This document shows, piece by piece, positions 52,365-61,490 of a stretch of 64,000 nt of DNA. The notes beneath the pieces were generated by a model. That model did no database searches. It saw only the letters and a program-made list of their open reading frames with translations, and was not told where the DNA came from. The position numbers and the translations under genes were made by a program. The stretch spans positions 3,162,001 to 3,226,000 of the forward strand of contig NZ_CP125295.1 in assembly GCF_030412785.1 (NCBI RefSeq), given 5' to 3'. Source of the stretch: Paraburkholderia sabiae. Its GTDB lineage: Bacteria > Pseudomonadota > Gammaproteobacteria > Burkholderiales > Burkholderiaceae. The stretch's first letter is position 1; every line of letters begins with the position of its first letter.

Positions 52365-52924
52365 ACGCCGCCCGCGTGTCTCGTGCCGGCCATCGCGTGC
52401 ACACGCAGCAGCCCGCGCGCGGCGCGCGGGTTGTGACGCAGTGGATCGGCGCAGCACGGCGCGTGTCGATGCTGCTGCTCGCGTGCGCCGCGACATCCGT
52501 GACGCCCTCCCCTGCCAATGCACAAAGCGCGCAAAGCACCGCCGATGCATCGCTCGCGCAACAGCATTGGGTACTCAACTGCATGGGCTGCCACACGGCG
52601 ACGGGCGGCGGCATTCCCGGCAAGGTGCCGCCGCTCGCGAATTCGCTCGGCTACTTCGAGCACCTGCCCGCAGGGCGCGAATACGTGGTGCGCGTGCCGG
52701 GCGCATCGAACTCGGCGCTCTCCGATCAGGAACTCGCCGACGTGCTGAACTGGCTCCTCACGACCAAGAACCGCGACGCGCTGCCGACGGACTTCAAGCC
52801 TTATACGGCAAGCGAAATCACTCAGCACCGCCGCCCCGCTTTCTCCGATGTCGCGACGGTGCGCGCCGGATTGATCCGCGATCTGCACGAGCGCGGCATC
52901 AAGGGCGTCGCGGACCGCTACTGA
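52361..52924 (+). CDS. c-type cytochrome of the amine dehydrogenase operon lacking a distal Met
   Basis: 187 aa. N-terminal export segment (long n-region; RRVSMLLLACAATSVTPSPANA), haem site Cys74-Met-Gly-Cys77-His78. After the haem motif there is no methionine at all in the remaining ~110 residues; a His in FEHLPAG and several Tyr are the candidates for the sixth ligand. The RVPGASNSALSDQELADVLNWLL helix is like those of small mono-haem cytochromes c. An ATG at 52469 is an alternative start. It ends 23 bp before the aldehyde dehydrogenase gene. Role: electron transfer or, speculatively, cofactor maturation. Confidence 0.8.
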   Translation: MNAARVSRAGHRVHTQQPARGARVVTQWIGAARRVSMLLLACAATSVTPSPANAQSAQSTADASLAQQHWVLNCMGCHTATGGGIPGKVPPLANSLGYFEHLPAGREYVVRVPGASNSALSDQELADVLNWLLTTKNRDALPTDFKPYTASEITQHRRPAFSDVATVRAGLIRDLHERGIKGVADRY

Positions 52925-52947
52925 ACATCCCATCAAAGGAAACGAAC

Positions 52948-54453
52948 ATGGAGACGAAGAACACCTTCCCGCTGCTCGACGCCACGCAAGCCTTCCTCGC
53001 AAAGCCGAAGAGGATGCTGATCGGCGGCGAATGGACGGACGCGACGTCGGGCTGCGCGATCGACGTCGTGAATCCCGCCGACGGCAGCGTGCTCACGCGC
53101 GTGCCCGAAGCGAACGAACACGACGTGCAGCAAGCCGTCGCCGCCGCGCGTCGCGCATTCGACGCAGGCCCGTGGCGTTCGATGAAAACCACCGACCGCG
53201 AACGCCTGTTGCTCAAGCTCGCCGATCTCGTCGAAGCGAATGCGCGCGAACTCGCGGAAATCGAATCGCTCGATAACGGCAAGCCGGTGATGGTCGCGCA
53301 AGGTCTCGACGTATCGATGACCGCGCAGTGCTTCCGCTACATGGCGGGCTGGGCAACGAAGATCGAAGGCAGCGTGATCGATGCAGGCATGCCGTACATG
53401 CCCGATAGCGAAGTGTTCAGCTACACGCGCAAGGAGCCTGTCGGCGTGGTCGGCGCGATCATTCCGTGGAATTTCCCGCTGCTGATGGCCGCGTGGAAGC
53501 TCGCGCCCGCGCTCGCGACGGGCTGCACCGTCGTGCTGAAACCCGCTGAAGACACGCCGCTTTCCGCGCTGCGCCTGGGTGAACTGATTCGCGAAGCCGG
53601 CTATCCGGAAGGCGTCGTCAATATCGTCACGGGCTATGGACACACGGCGGGCGCTGCACTGTCGCGCGATCCGCGCATCGACAAGATCGCGTTCACGGGT
53701 TCGACGCAGACGGGCAAGCTGATCGGTCACGCCGCGCTCGACAACATGACACGCATGTCGCTCGAACTGGGCGGCAAGTCGCCCGTGATCGTGCTGCCCG
53801 ATGTCGATATCGACAAGGCCGCGCAAGGCGTCGCGAATGCAATCTTCTTCAACTCGGGCCAGGTGTGCACGGCGGGCTCGCGCGTTTATATCCACAACCA
53901 GGTGTTCGACAAGGTGATCGACGGCGTCGCGCAGATCGCGAAGAGCCTGAAGGTCGGCGCGGGCATGGACCCGTCGACGCTGATCGGCCCGCTCGTGTCC
54001 GTGAAACAGCGCGACCGCGTGTGCGGCTATATCGATTCGGGCTTCGCGGAAGGCGCGCGTGCGGCAGCGGGCGGCAAGATGCTCGACAAGCCCGGCTTCT
54101 TCGTCGAACCGACCGTGATGGTCGATACGAATCACACGATGCGTGTGGTTCGCGAAGAGATCTTTGGGCCGGTGCTGGTCGCGATGCCCTTTGACGATAT
54201 CGACACCGCCGTACAACTCGCGAACGACACGCCGTATGGCCTCGGCGCGAGCATTTGGTCGAACGACATGTCCGCTGTTCACAAGCTGATTCCGCGCATC
54301 GCGGCGGGCACGGTGTGGGTCAACTGCCATTCGCTGCTCGACAACGCGATGCCGTTCGGCGGCATGAAGCAATCGGGCTTCGGCCGAGAACTGGGTCGTG
54401 CTGTGATCGAGCAATACACCGAAAGCAAGTCGGTGATGATCAATTACGCGTAA
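52948..54453 (+). CDS. NAD-dependent aldehyde dehydrogenase (phenylacetaldehyde dehydrogenase-like)
   Basis: 501 aa ALDH superfamily enzyme. Cofactor-binding motif IIPWNFPLLM (171-180), FTGSTQTGK (249-257), general base Glu273 in LELGGKSP, catalytic Cys307 in GQVCTAG, and the C-terminal GYTESKSVMINY-type tail. The start at 52948 follows AAAGGAA. As the last enzyme gene of the aau operon it should oxidise the aldehydes made by amine dehydrogenase (for example phenylacetaldehyde from phenethylamine) to acids in the cytoplasm. The substrate is inferred from context. Confidence 0.92.
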   Translation: METKNTFPLLDATQAFLAKPKRMLIGGEWTDATSGCAIDVVNPADGSVLTRVPEANEHDVQQAVAAARRAFDAGPWRSMKTTDRERLLLKLADLVEANARELAEIESLDNGKPVMVAQGLDVSMTAQCFRYMAGWATKIEGSVIDAGMPYMPDSEVFSYTRKEPVGVVGAIIPWNFPLLMAAWKLAPALATGCTVVLKPAEDTPLSALRLGELIREAGYPEGVVNIVTGYGHTAGAALSRDPRIDKIAFTGSTQTGKLIGHAALDNMTRMSLELGGKSPVIVLPDVDIDKAAQGVANAIFFNSGQVCTAGSRVYIHNQVFDKVIDGVAQIAKSLKVGAGMDPSTLIGPLVSVKQRDRVCGYIDSGFAEGARAAAGGKMLDKPGFFVEPTVMVDTNHTMRVVREEIFGPVLVAMPFDDIDTAVQLANDTPYGLGASIWSNDMSAVHKLIPRIAAGTVWVNCHSLLDNAMPFGGMKQSGFGRELGRAVIEQYTESKSVMINYA

Positions 54454-54551
54454 GCGGTTCGCGCGTTGCGTTGCCGGCGCGCGATGCGTCGGCAACGCAA
54501 TCGCCCTGCGCGACCGCAACGCAGACACACAAGAGACAAAGGGGAAGAGAC

Positions 54552-55781
54552 ATGAATCATCCGACGACGCCGCGCAAGATCGCGGCGGCGGTGGCCGCGC
54601 TCGCCGCGACGCTGACAGCGTCCGGCATTGCGCATGCGGAAAGCAGCATCACGCTATACGGCGATGTCGATGCGGGCATCACGTACACGAACAACCAGCA
54701 GGTCACGCATGCGGACGGCAGCGTCGGCGGCGGGCACAACTTTCAGTTCACGGGCGGTAATTCCGCGCCTTCGCGTTTCGGCCTGACGGGCAGCGAGGAC
54801 ATCGGCGGCGGCACGTCCGTCACGTTCAAGCTTGAAAACAGCTTCTACACGGGCAGCGGCAGCTTCGTGCAAGGCGGCACGCTGTTCAATCAGAACGCGT
54901 GGGTCGGACTCACGAACGAACGCTACGGCACGCTGACCTTCGGCCGCCAGTTCGACTCGTACACCAATGCACTCGCGCCGTATGCGTCGAGCAACACGTG
55001 GGCCACGCTGTTCGGCTCGCATATCGGCGACGTCGACAACCTGAATGCCGCGCTCAATCTGAACAACGCAGTGCAATACGTGAGTCCGACGATCGCGGGC
55101 TTTTCGGTGAGCGGCACGTACTCGCTCGGCGGCGTGGCAGGCGACTTCTCGCAAAAGCGCGGCTGGGCCGTTGCTGCGAGTTACAACACCGCGCCCTTTT
55201 CGTTCGGCATCGGTTATCTCGATCTGAACAATCCGCTCGATGCCGCGCTCGGCGGCGAGCAGGGTTATATCGGCGACTTTGCGTGCTCGAATCCAACCGC
55301 GATGTACTGCGAGTTGCAGAATGCCCATTCACTGAAGACGTTCGGCGCAGGCGGTTCGTACACATTCGGCCCGGCGACGATTGGCCTCGTGTATACGCAT
55401 ACGAAGCTCGACGATAGTCAGTACTTCGCGAGCGCAGCATTGCCGCAAGGTGCGGACGTGCGCTTCGATATCGTCGAAGTGAATGCGACGTATGCGTTGT
55501 CACCCGCCCTTTCGCTCGGCGCCGCGTATATCTACAACTCGATGAAGACGGACGTTAGCGGTTCGCCGAAGTTTCATCAGGTGAACCTCGGCGCGACGTA
55601 CAGCCTGTCGAAGCGCACGACGCTTTACGCTGTCGGCATCTTCCAGAAGGCGGCAGGAAGTGGAATCGGCACCGATCCTGTGACGGGGCAGAGTGCGAAT
55701 TACGCGCAGATTCCCAATCTGCCGAATTCGACTACCGACAAGCAGGTTTCGGCCATTGTCGGTTTGAAGCACAACTTCTGA
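54552..55781 (+). CDS. Gram-negative porin, amine dehydrogenase operon end
   Basis: 409 aa trimeric porin of the same family as the one at 15687, but clearly distinct in loops. Signal peptide cut near AHA-ESS; strand 1 ESSITLYGDVDAGITY; last strand ends VGLKHNF with terminal Phe. A long loop holds CSNPTAMYC, a possible disulfide-closed loop. It lies 98 bp after the aldehyde dehydrogenase in the same direction and may be co-transcribed, providing outer-membrane entry for the amines. A T-tailed hairpin follows. Confidence 0.88.
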   Translation: MNHPTTPRKIAAAVAALAATLTASGIAHAESSITLYGDVDAGITYTNNQQVTHADGSVGGGHNFQFTGGNSAPSRFGLTGSEDIGGGTSVTFKLENSFYTGSGSFVQGGTLFNQNAWVGLTNERYGTLTFGRQFDSYTNALAPYASSNTWATLFGSHIGDVDNLNAALNLNNAVQYVSPTIAGFSVSGTYSLGGVAGDFSQKRGWAVAASYNTAPFSFGIGYLDLNNPLDAALGGEQGYIGDFACSNPTAMYCELQNAHSLKTFGAGGSYTFGPATIGLVYTHTKLDDSQYFASAALPQGADVRFDIVEVNATYALSPALSLGAAYIYNSMKTDVSGSPKFHQVNLGATYSLSKRTTLYAVGIFQKAAGSGIGTDPVTGQSANYAQIPNLPNSTTDKQVSAIVGLKHNF

Positions 55782-55806
55782 TTGCGTTCCATCTGCGTGC
55801 GATTTG

Positions 55807-55844
55807 CGCGTCTCGCGTCCAAGGCGTGAGACGCGTCTTTTTTT
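55807..55844 (+). terminator. Rho-independent terminator of the aau/porin operon
   Basis: CGCGTCTC (55807-55814) pairs with GAGACGCG (55828-55835), then TC and seven T residues (55838-55844), 25 bp after the porin stop. Confidence 0.85.
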
Positions 55845-55856
55845 CGAAGTCGAATG

Positions 55857-56159
55857 CTATTGCAATTGCCCTTGCGGAAGCGGCTGCAAAGCCGTCCATT
55901 GAGTCCAGCCGCTCGGCGTTTGCGGGCATGTCACGCGCAACGCTCTTGAACCGTCGCTGAAATAAAGCGACTCGGCAACGCATGTCGTAATGTCGTCGAG
56001 TCCGGACGTGCCGACGAAGCCTCGTTCATATGTGAAGGGAAGATTGCCTTCCCGAAGAACATCGAGACATCCTTCGCATTCGCCGACCAGCGCCGCATAG
56101 ACCGAATTGTTCAGCAAGGTAACGGCCGCTTCGGCATCGAACATATTTTCTCTAAACAC
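55857..56159 (-). CDS. Hypothetical protein
   Basis: 100 aa from GTG 56159, which has an ideal ribosome site (AAGGAGAGC, about 6 bp upstream). Sequence MFRENMFDAEAAVTLLNNSV..., then LVGECEGCLDVLREGN, TTCVAESLYFSDGSRALRVTC. Four cysteines, no signal peptide, no recognised domain. Composition is less GC-skewed than its neighbours, suggesting recent acquisition or weak expression. It converges on the porin gene. Confidence 0.6.
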   Translation of the reverse strand: MFRENMFDAEAAVTLLNNSVYAALVGECEGCLDVLREGNLPFTYERGFVGTSGLDDITTCVAESLYFSDGSRALRVTCPQTPSGWTQWTALQPLPQGQLQ

Positions 56160-56232
56160 TTTTGCTCTCCTTCTTACGCTGCTTCAATGCGTGCCGATGA
56201 CACGCGTGCTCTAACAGACTCCTTTTCGTCGG

Positions 56233-56502
56233 TCACACGCGCCCGCTGGCGCGTGCCGTGTAATCGTCGATGAAATCATCGGGTTCGACTGCGCGGCTAT
56301 ACAGAAACCCCTGCATCCGGTCGATTCCGCATTCGCGCAGAAACCTGGCCTGTTCATTTGTTTCGACACCTTCGGCCGTCACGCTGAGTTCCATCGAACG
56401 GGCGAGCTTCGCAAGCCCTTCCACGATCGCCGCAGACCGGCTTTCATGCGGCAGCCGACCTTCGCGTCGAGCCTTCTGCGGCTGGTCCGGCAGCTTGTTG
56501 AT
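56233..56502 (-). pseudogene. Remnant of an EAL-domain cyclic-di-GMP phosphodiesterase
   Basis: The frame reads HESRSAAIVEGLAKLARSME, then LSVTAEGVETNEQARFLREC, GIDRMQGFLYSRAVEPDDF. This is the last ~70 residues of an EAL domain (the AEGVET and QGFLYSRA motifs). The catalytic EAL and DDFG parts are missing: further upstream the frame has a stop (56503-56505) and no EAL-like sequence. It is a truncated gene between a small hypothetical gene and element B; the element or an associated rearrangement may have removed the rest. Confidence 0.8.
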
Positions 56503-56724
56503 TCATCGCGGGACTCCTGTGCTTAGTCGTCGGTCAGACATGCTGATGCCTGTGTGCAACGTTTAATTCATCGAGGCCGATCGGGCCAGGCATCACAACG
56601 CTGCAAATCAGGTAGGTGACACGACGATATGCCGACAGACGGCTTTCAGGAACGCTATTCGTGGGTGAACGCGTTAAGTGACGCTGAACAGTTGTGGGCT
56701 GTGGAGGCGGGGCGGTTGGTTTTT

Positions 56725-57264
56725 CGCTGGCATCCGCGAATTCGTAACGGTGCTTCTTGCGTCGCCCCTGTGCGGGGCGGCACCTACTTTTCTTTGCAGC
56801 GGCAAAGAAAAGTAGGCAAAAGAAAGCCGCTTCAAACCTCCGGTGCCTGCCAGAATAACGCCATGGCACACGGTCTTTGAGCGGTCGCGCAGTGACGCAA
56901 ACACTTCGTAGAAAGCCCGCAGTCAGGCACGCGCGGCGCGAAAGATGACATCCACCTGGGGCACGTTCGGTCGGCTTGTTTGCTTGTTTTTGTGTGTTTG
57001 CCGTCGGTCTGATTGCGGCGTTATGTGCTCCAGACTGTGTGTGGGTTTTCAGCCGTGCGCGGTTGACCGCGGGCTTTCTACAGAGTGGGGACGTCGCTGC
57101 GCGATAGCTCAACTACGGCATGCTGAAGCGCTATCCTGGCGGGCACCGGAGGTTCAAAAGCGGCTTTCTTTTGCCTACTTTTCTTTGCCGCTGCAAAGAA
57201 AAGTAGGTGCCGCCCCGCACAGGGGCAACGCTAATAAACCGAAAGCAAAACGCGGATGCCAGCG
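56725..57264. repeat. Inverted-repeat element, copy B (MITE-like, inverted relative to A and C)
   Basis: Perfect 14-bp terminal repeats CGCTGGCATCCGCG (56725-56738) and CGCGGATGCCAGCG (57251-57264). Subterminal 15-bp hairpins at 56783-56816 and 57174-57207. The centre (about 56880-57120) matches that of copies A and C in reverse complement. It ends 49 bp before the stop of the phosphonate transaminase gene. The preceding stretch 56503-56724 shows no gene. Open frames inside are by-products. Confidence 0.88.
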
Positions 57265-57313
57265 CAGTGAAAAGCAAAAGCCGGAATGGCGACTAGCGTC
57301 GCAGACAAAAACC

Positions 57314-58381
57314 CTACTTCATCAACTCATCAAAACTACGCAAAAGCCGCTCAATATCCGCGGCATGAATAGCCCCCATCGTGGAGATCCGAAAGAGCTC
57401 CTTGGATAGCCCACCCTGCCCGGCATAAATCACAAACCCACGCGCCTTGAGCGCATCATGCAAGCGCTCATAAGAAACGCCGTCGGGCAAACGATAAGAC
57501 CGCAGCACGACGGAACACTCAGAAGCCGGCAGCACAGAAAGAATCCCACGCTCAGCAAGCCCAGCCCGAGCCCGCTCGGCGAGAGCAGCATACCGTGCAT
57601 GCCGCGCCTTCCAGCCACCCTCATCATCAAGCTCGCGCAGCGCCTCAACAAGCGCGTAATACGCATGCACAGAAGGCGTAAACGGCGTATTACGCTGATC
57701 CTGCAAACTGGCGAGTCGCACGAGCCCGAGGTAATACGTGCGGCTCGCAGCAACGGCCAGCGCATCGCGCCGCACGATCACAAATGCAGCGCCCGGCACG
57801 CCATGCAAACACTTGTTCGCCGTCGCGGCGACCGCCGCAATCGTGCCTTCCGCGAAGTCAATTTCTTCCGCGCCAAAACTGCTCACAGCGTCGACGAGCA
57901 TCTTCACGCCACGCGCGCTGCAGACTTCAGCAAGCGCCTTCAGGTCGTTCAAACGCCCCGTCGTCGTCTCGTGATGAATCACGGCGACATGCGTGATGGC
58001 CTTGTCATCGTCGAGTGCGGTCGCGATGCGCGAGAGATCAGGCGCCCGCATCCATTCGTGCTTCACGATGCCATGAGCAATGCCATACTGCTTAGCGATC
58101 TGCGAAATACGCTCACCGTATACGCCGTTTTCGATGATCAGCAGCTTGCCGTTCTCCGGCACCAGCGCCGCGATCATGCTTTCGACGGCCGCCGTGCCCG
58201 AGCCCGTCATCAGCACGGCGCTCCATTGCGCAGGGTCGAGGTCGTACAGCTTGACGAGTCGCGAACGTGCTTCGTCCTGCAGATCGAAGAATTCGCTTTC
58301 GCGGTGGCACAGGTCCGTTTGCAGCAGGCTATTACGCACGCGCTCCGTCAGCGTGACGGGACCAGGGTTCATCAGCAGCAT
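57314..58381 (-). CDS. phnW: 2-aminoethylphosphonate transaminase (biosynthetic context)
   Basis: 355 aa fold-type I PLP aminotransferase of the PhnW/AepX group that interconverts phosphonoacetaldehyde and 2-aminoethylphosphonate. PLP Lys190 is in ATANKCLHGVPG, cofactor Asp164 in MLVDAVSSFG, and the MNPGPVTLTERVRNSLL N-terminus and IHHETTTGRLND segment are typical. The start at 58381 overlaps the ppd stop by 1 bp. PhnW enzymes are known mostly from degradation, but here the gene follows pepM and ppd, so it should act in the aminating direction. Last gene of the operon; element B follows. Confidence 0.9.
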   Translation of the reverse strand: MLLMNPGPVTLTERVRNSLLQTDLCHRESEFFDLQDEARSRLVKLYDLDPAQWSAVLMTGSGTAAVESMIAALVPENGKLLIIENGVYGERISQIAKQYGIAHGIVKHEWMRAPDLSRIATALDDDKAITHVAVIHHETTTGRLNDLKALAEVCSARGVKMLVDAVSSFGAEEIDFAEGTIAAVAATANKCLHGVPGAAFVIVRRDALAVAASRTYYLGLVRLASLQDQRNTPFTPSVHAYYALVEALRELDDEGGWKARHARYAALAERARAGLAERGILSVLPASECSVVLRSYRLPDGVSYERLHDALKARGFVIYAGQGGLSKELFRISTMGAIHAADIERLLRSFDELMK

Positions 58382-59565
58382 CAACGTGCTCCTTCGTTCG
58401 AGCCAGCCGTGGCGATGTGGCGCATCAGGCGCGTCTTCACATCGGGCGGCGTAATGGTCGGGCGCGGCAGGCCGTCCGGCGTGCCGCGGCGAATCGCAAC
58501 GCGCACGAAGCGCGGGCCGTCGAGCAACGGCGACGCAAACAGTTCGTCGATCAGGCTCGCGTCGTCGCCTTCGACAGCGGACGCATAGCCACACGCCGAC
58601 GCAACGCCCGCAAACGACACTTGCGGCGACACCGTCGACTGTCCGCCCGTCGAATCGTGCGCGCCGTTGTCGAGCAGAATGTGGGTGAGGTTCGAAGGAC
58701 CATACGCGCCGAGCGTCGCGAACACGCCCATGCGCATGAGCGCCGCGCCGTCGCCATCGAGCGCGACCACGTGCAGATCGGACCGCGTCAGCGCAAGACC
58801 CAGCGCGAACGGCGTCAGACAGCCCATCGAGCCGACCATATACAACTGGTTCGGACGATCGTCGATTGCATAAAGCTCGCGTCCGCAGAAGCCCGTCGAC
58901 GCGAGCACCACCGTCGAATTCAACGGCGTATGCGCGATCACGCGTTGCAGCGCTTCGTTGCGCGTCGGCAAGGCATCAGGCGTCTTTCCATGCGACACAT
59001 CGCGTGCAGCGCGCACTTCGCGCTTCGCAGCGCGGCCTGCGTCCTTCAGTTCATACGGCGCGACGCTGCCCTTCTGCATCACGAGTGCATACGGACGACC
59101 CGTCGCATCCATATGCGCGATCGCGCGATCCAGCGCGGGACCGATCGCGTCCGCTTCCGTCGGGAACGTCTCCCACGGAATTTCCATCGTGTCGAGCATC
59201 GCGGGCGTGATCGGCCCCATCAACTGATGCTGCGGTTCATCGGCGACACCGGGCTGGCCGCGCCACGTGACGATCAGAAGCTGCGGCAACTGGAACGTCC
59301 ACGTCAGCGACGTGAGCGGACTCACTGCGTTGCCGAGGCCCGAGTTCTGCATCATCGTCACGCCGCGACGGCCGTTCTGCGCGCCGAGCGTCACGCCGGC
59401 GATGAACGCGACGGCATCGCCTTCGTTCGCCGCCGACACGTAGTGCAGCTTCGGATCCTGCAACACGTAGTTGATGAACGGCGTCAGATACGAGCAAGGC
59501 ACGCCCGCATACCAGTCGAAGCCACGCTCGCGCGCCGCTTCGACAAACTGTGCTGCCTCGATCAT
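58381..59565 (-). CDS. ppd: Phosphonopyruvate decarboxylase
   Basis: 394 aa thiamine-diphosphate enzyme that decarboxylates phosphonopyruvate to phosphonoacetaldehyde, pulling the unfavourable PEP mutase reaction forward. Pyrimidine-domain catalytic Glu48 is in [11 protein letters not shown]; the diphosphate motif runs from GDG at 271-273 to Asn300 ([12 protein letters not shown] ... HILLDNG). The length fits Ppd. The start overlaps the pepM stop by 4 bp and its stop overlaps the transaminase start. Confidence 0.93.
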   Translation of the reverse strand: MIEAAQFVEAARERGFDWYAGVPCSYLTPFINYVLQDPKLHYVSAANEGDAVAFIAGVTLGAQNGRRGVTMMQNSGLGNAVSPLTSLTWTFQLPQLLIVTWRGQPGVADEPQHQLMGPITPAMLDTMEIPWETFPTEADAIGPALDRAIAHMDATGRPYALVMQKGSVAPYELKDAGRAAKREVRAARDVSHGKTPDALPTRNEALQRVIAHTPLNSTVVLASTGFCGRELYAIDDRPNQLYMVGSMGCLTPFALGLALTRSDLHVVALDGDGAALMRMGVFATLGAYGPSNLTHILLDNGAHDSTGGQSTVSPQVSFAGVASACGYASAVEGDDASLIDELFASPLLDGPRFVRVAIRRGTPDGLPRPTITPPDVKTRLMRHIATAGSNEGAR

Positions 59566-61271
59566 TGCGCGCCGCCTCCCGCTGCATCGCCCTTTGCGAG
59601 CGGCGTGGCTTCATGCGCGAAGTCGCCTGCACGACGGAAGTCTTCGAGATCGTTCACACCGCGCCAGTGGCCATGCACGTATTGCACTTCGATTTCTTCC
59701 CCGGCTTCGAGCAGCGCGTTCAGCAGCGCGGGCATATCGAGCGAATCGAAATCGGGGCGCGCGCGCAGCGTGTTCATCACTGCCTGCAGACGCTCGCGGC
59801 CCGCGCCACGCACGTTCAGCAGACCAATCCAGCGGCCTTGCGGCGCTTCGCCCTTCACATCGGCTTCGTTGTTCGACACGCGGCGCAGCAGCACCTTGTT
59901 GCCGAACAGGCCGCGATCGTCGCCTGCCGAGCACCACGCGAAATCGCGCACGCTTTGATTTGCCGCGCCCGATTCGTTGACCGTCGTCGAATCGACGACC
60001 ACGCTGAACGGCGCTTCGCCCTCCACCAGATCGCGCACGATGTAGCTGCGGAACAGCAGATCGCCGTACGAGATCAGCGTGTCGTTCTGCAGGTTGTCGA
60101 CGGCGCATGCGAGCGACGCCAGTTCGCCCGTCTGCTCGTGACGCTCGTTGACGACGAGCTTGATGCCAGCCGTGTCGATTGCATCTGCGCGATAGCCGCC
60201 GACGACCGTGATGTCGTTGACGCCCTGCTTCTTGAACGCATCGACGAGCCAGCGCAGAAGCGGCTTGCCCGCGATGGGCAGCATGACCTTCGGACGATCC
60301 GTCGTGACGGCTTCGAGGCCCTTGCCGCGGCTCGCAGCGAGCACGACAGCCGAGCCCGCCACGCGCGACGACGACAGATAGCGCTCTTCCGCTTCCGAGT
60401 ACTCGTCGGCGTTTTGCAGACGGAAGATTTCGTTGACGGTCGCGATGCGATCTTCGACGTTGACGAGCGTCTGGCTCTCGTAGATTTCCTTGACCACTGC
60501 CTGCATCGCCGACGTGGCTGCGCGAATCTGATGATTCGCCCAGATCACGGTGCTGATGCCTGCCTTGCGGAACACTTCCGTCGGCGTGCTGTAGTACTTG
60601 GTCGGCACGATCACGAGCGGACCGCGGCCTGCCCATTCGCGCGCGAATTCGAGGATCTCGTCGGGACGCGAGAGCTTGCTGTGAATCAGGATGGCATCGG
60701 CGCCTGCCTGGCGATACGCTTCCGCGCGCTTGAGCGCTTCGTCCATACCCCAGCCTGCGATCAGTGCTTCGACGCGCGCGACGATCGAGAAATCTTCATC
60801 CGTCTGCGAGTCCTTGCCCGCTTTGATCTTGCCGCAGAACTCGTCGATATCGGCGAGCGGCTGCGCTTCGCCCTTGATGAAGCTGTTCGTCTTCGGGAAC
60901 ACCTTGTCTTCGATGCACACGCCCGCGATGCCGCGCTGTTCCAGCTTGCGCACGAGGCGGCGCACGTTGTTGAAGTTGCCGTAGCCGGTATCGCCGTCGA
61001 GCAGGATGGGCAGATCGCTGGCATCGGCCATGAATTCGAGCGTATCGACGACTTGCGTCCAGCTTGCTTCGTTGTTGTCGCGCACGCCGTATTGCGCGGA
61101 GATCGCGAGGCCCGAACCCCAGATGCCTTTGAAGCCGGCTTCACGCGCGATGCGCGCGGAGATGCCGTTATGCGCTTCCATCAGGAATTCGAGTTCGTTG
61201 CTGATGAGCATCTGGCGCAGGCGTGCGCTGCGCGACAAGGTGGTGACGAAAGAAGGTTCGCGTGCGTTCAT
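59562..61271 (-). CDS. pepM: PEP phosphomutase fused to a nucleotidyltransferase domain
   Basis: 569 aa two-domain protein. Residues ~1-295 are phosphoenolpyruvate mutase (isocitrate lyase superfamily): the diagnostic [10 protein letters not shown] is at 121-130, with Asp65, Asp92 and Asp94 in [10 protein letters not shown] and [10 protein letters not shown]; it makes phosphonopyruvate. Residues ~306-569 are a sugar-phosphate-type nucleotidyltransferase ([20 protein letters not shown], 309-328; [16 protein letters not shown]), with Ser at the position usually Gly in the LAAG motif. Fused or adjacent transferases of this type can activate 2-aminoethylphosphonate as a CMP derivative for transfer to polysaccharide or lipid. 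It is first in the operon; the promoter must lie in 61272-61492. Confidence 0.93.
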   Translation of the reverse strand: MNAREPSFVTTLSRSARLRQMLISNELEFLMEAHNGISARIAREAGFKGIWGSGLAISAQYGVRDNNEASWTQVVDTLEFMADASDLPILLDGDTGYGNFNNVRRLVRKLEQRGIAGVCIEDKVFPKTNSFIKGEAQPLADIDEFCGKIKAGKDSQTDEDFSIVARVEALIAGWGMDEALKRAEAYRQAGADAILIHSKLSRPDEILEFAREWAGRGPLVIVPTKYYSTPTEVFRKAGISTVIWANHQIRAATSAMQAVVKEIYESQTLVNVEDRIATVNEIFRLQNADEYSEAEERYLSSSRVAGSAVVLAASRGKGLEAVTTDRPKVMLPIAGKPLLRWLVDAFKKQGVNDITVVGGYRADAIDTAGIKLVVNERHEQTGELASLACAVDNLQNDTLISYGDLLFRSYIVRDLVEGEAPFSVVVDSTTVNESGAANQSVRDFAWCSAGDDRGLFGNKVLLRRVSNNEADVKGEAPQGRWIGLLNVRGAGRERLQAVMNTLRARPDFDSLDMPALLNALLEAGEEIEVQYVHGHWRGVNDLEDFRRAGDFAHEATPLAKGDAAGGGAQ

Positions 61272-61490
61272 TTGTGTTGGCTCCGTTGTCGCTGTCTTAT
61301 TGCGCTGCGCGCGCGGCGGCGGTTCTAACGAACAAAAATGGCGACTATATCGGAAATGATTTCAACGTGCCTTTGAAAGGGACTCGTTTTGGCAATTGAT
61401 GGTGTTAGGGTGAAAAATGTGGCTATTTAATGGTTTTTTTTGTCTGCGACGCCAGTTTTCAGTATTTGGTTTTTTGGGGTTTTTTTGAAT
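61272..61490 (-). promoter_or_regulatory. Upstream region of the phosphonate-biosynthesis operon
   Basis: About 220 bp between pepM and element C, AT-rich from 61330 to 61490 for this genome (runs of T and A near 61375-61490). It should hold the operon promoter. No clear -35/-10 pair or operator was identified by eye. Confidence 0.35.

Noticed and set aside
52933..54528. 531-residue minus-strand open frame opposite the aldehyde dehydrogenase
   Set aside because: Antisense shadow of an enzyme with all catalytic motifs intact.
59562..61271. Phosphonopyruvate hydrolase or isocitrate lyase-like lyase for the N-terminal domain
   Set aside because: The [10 protein letters not shown] motif and the adjacent ppd gene indicate PEP mutase.
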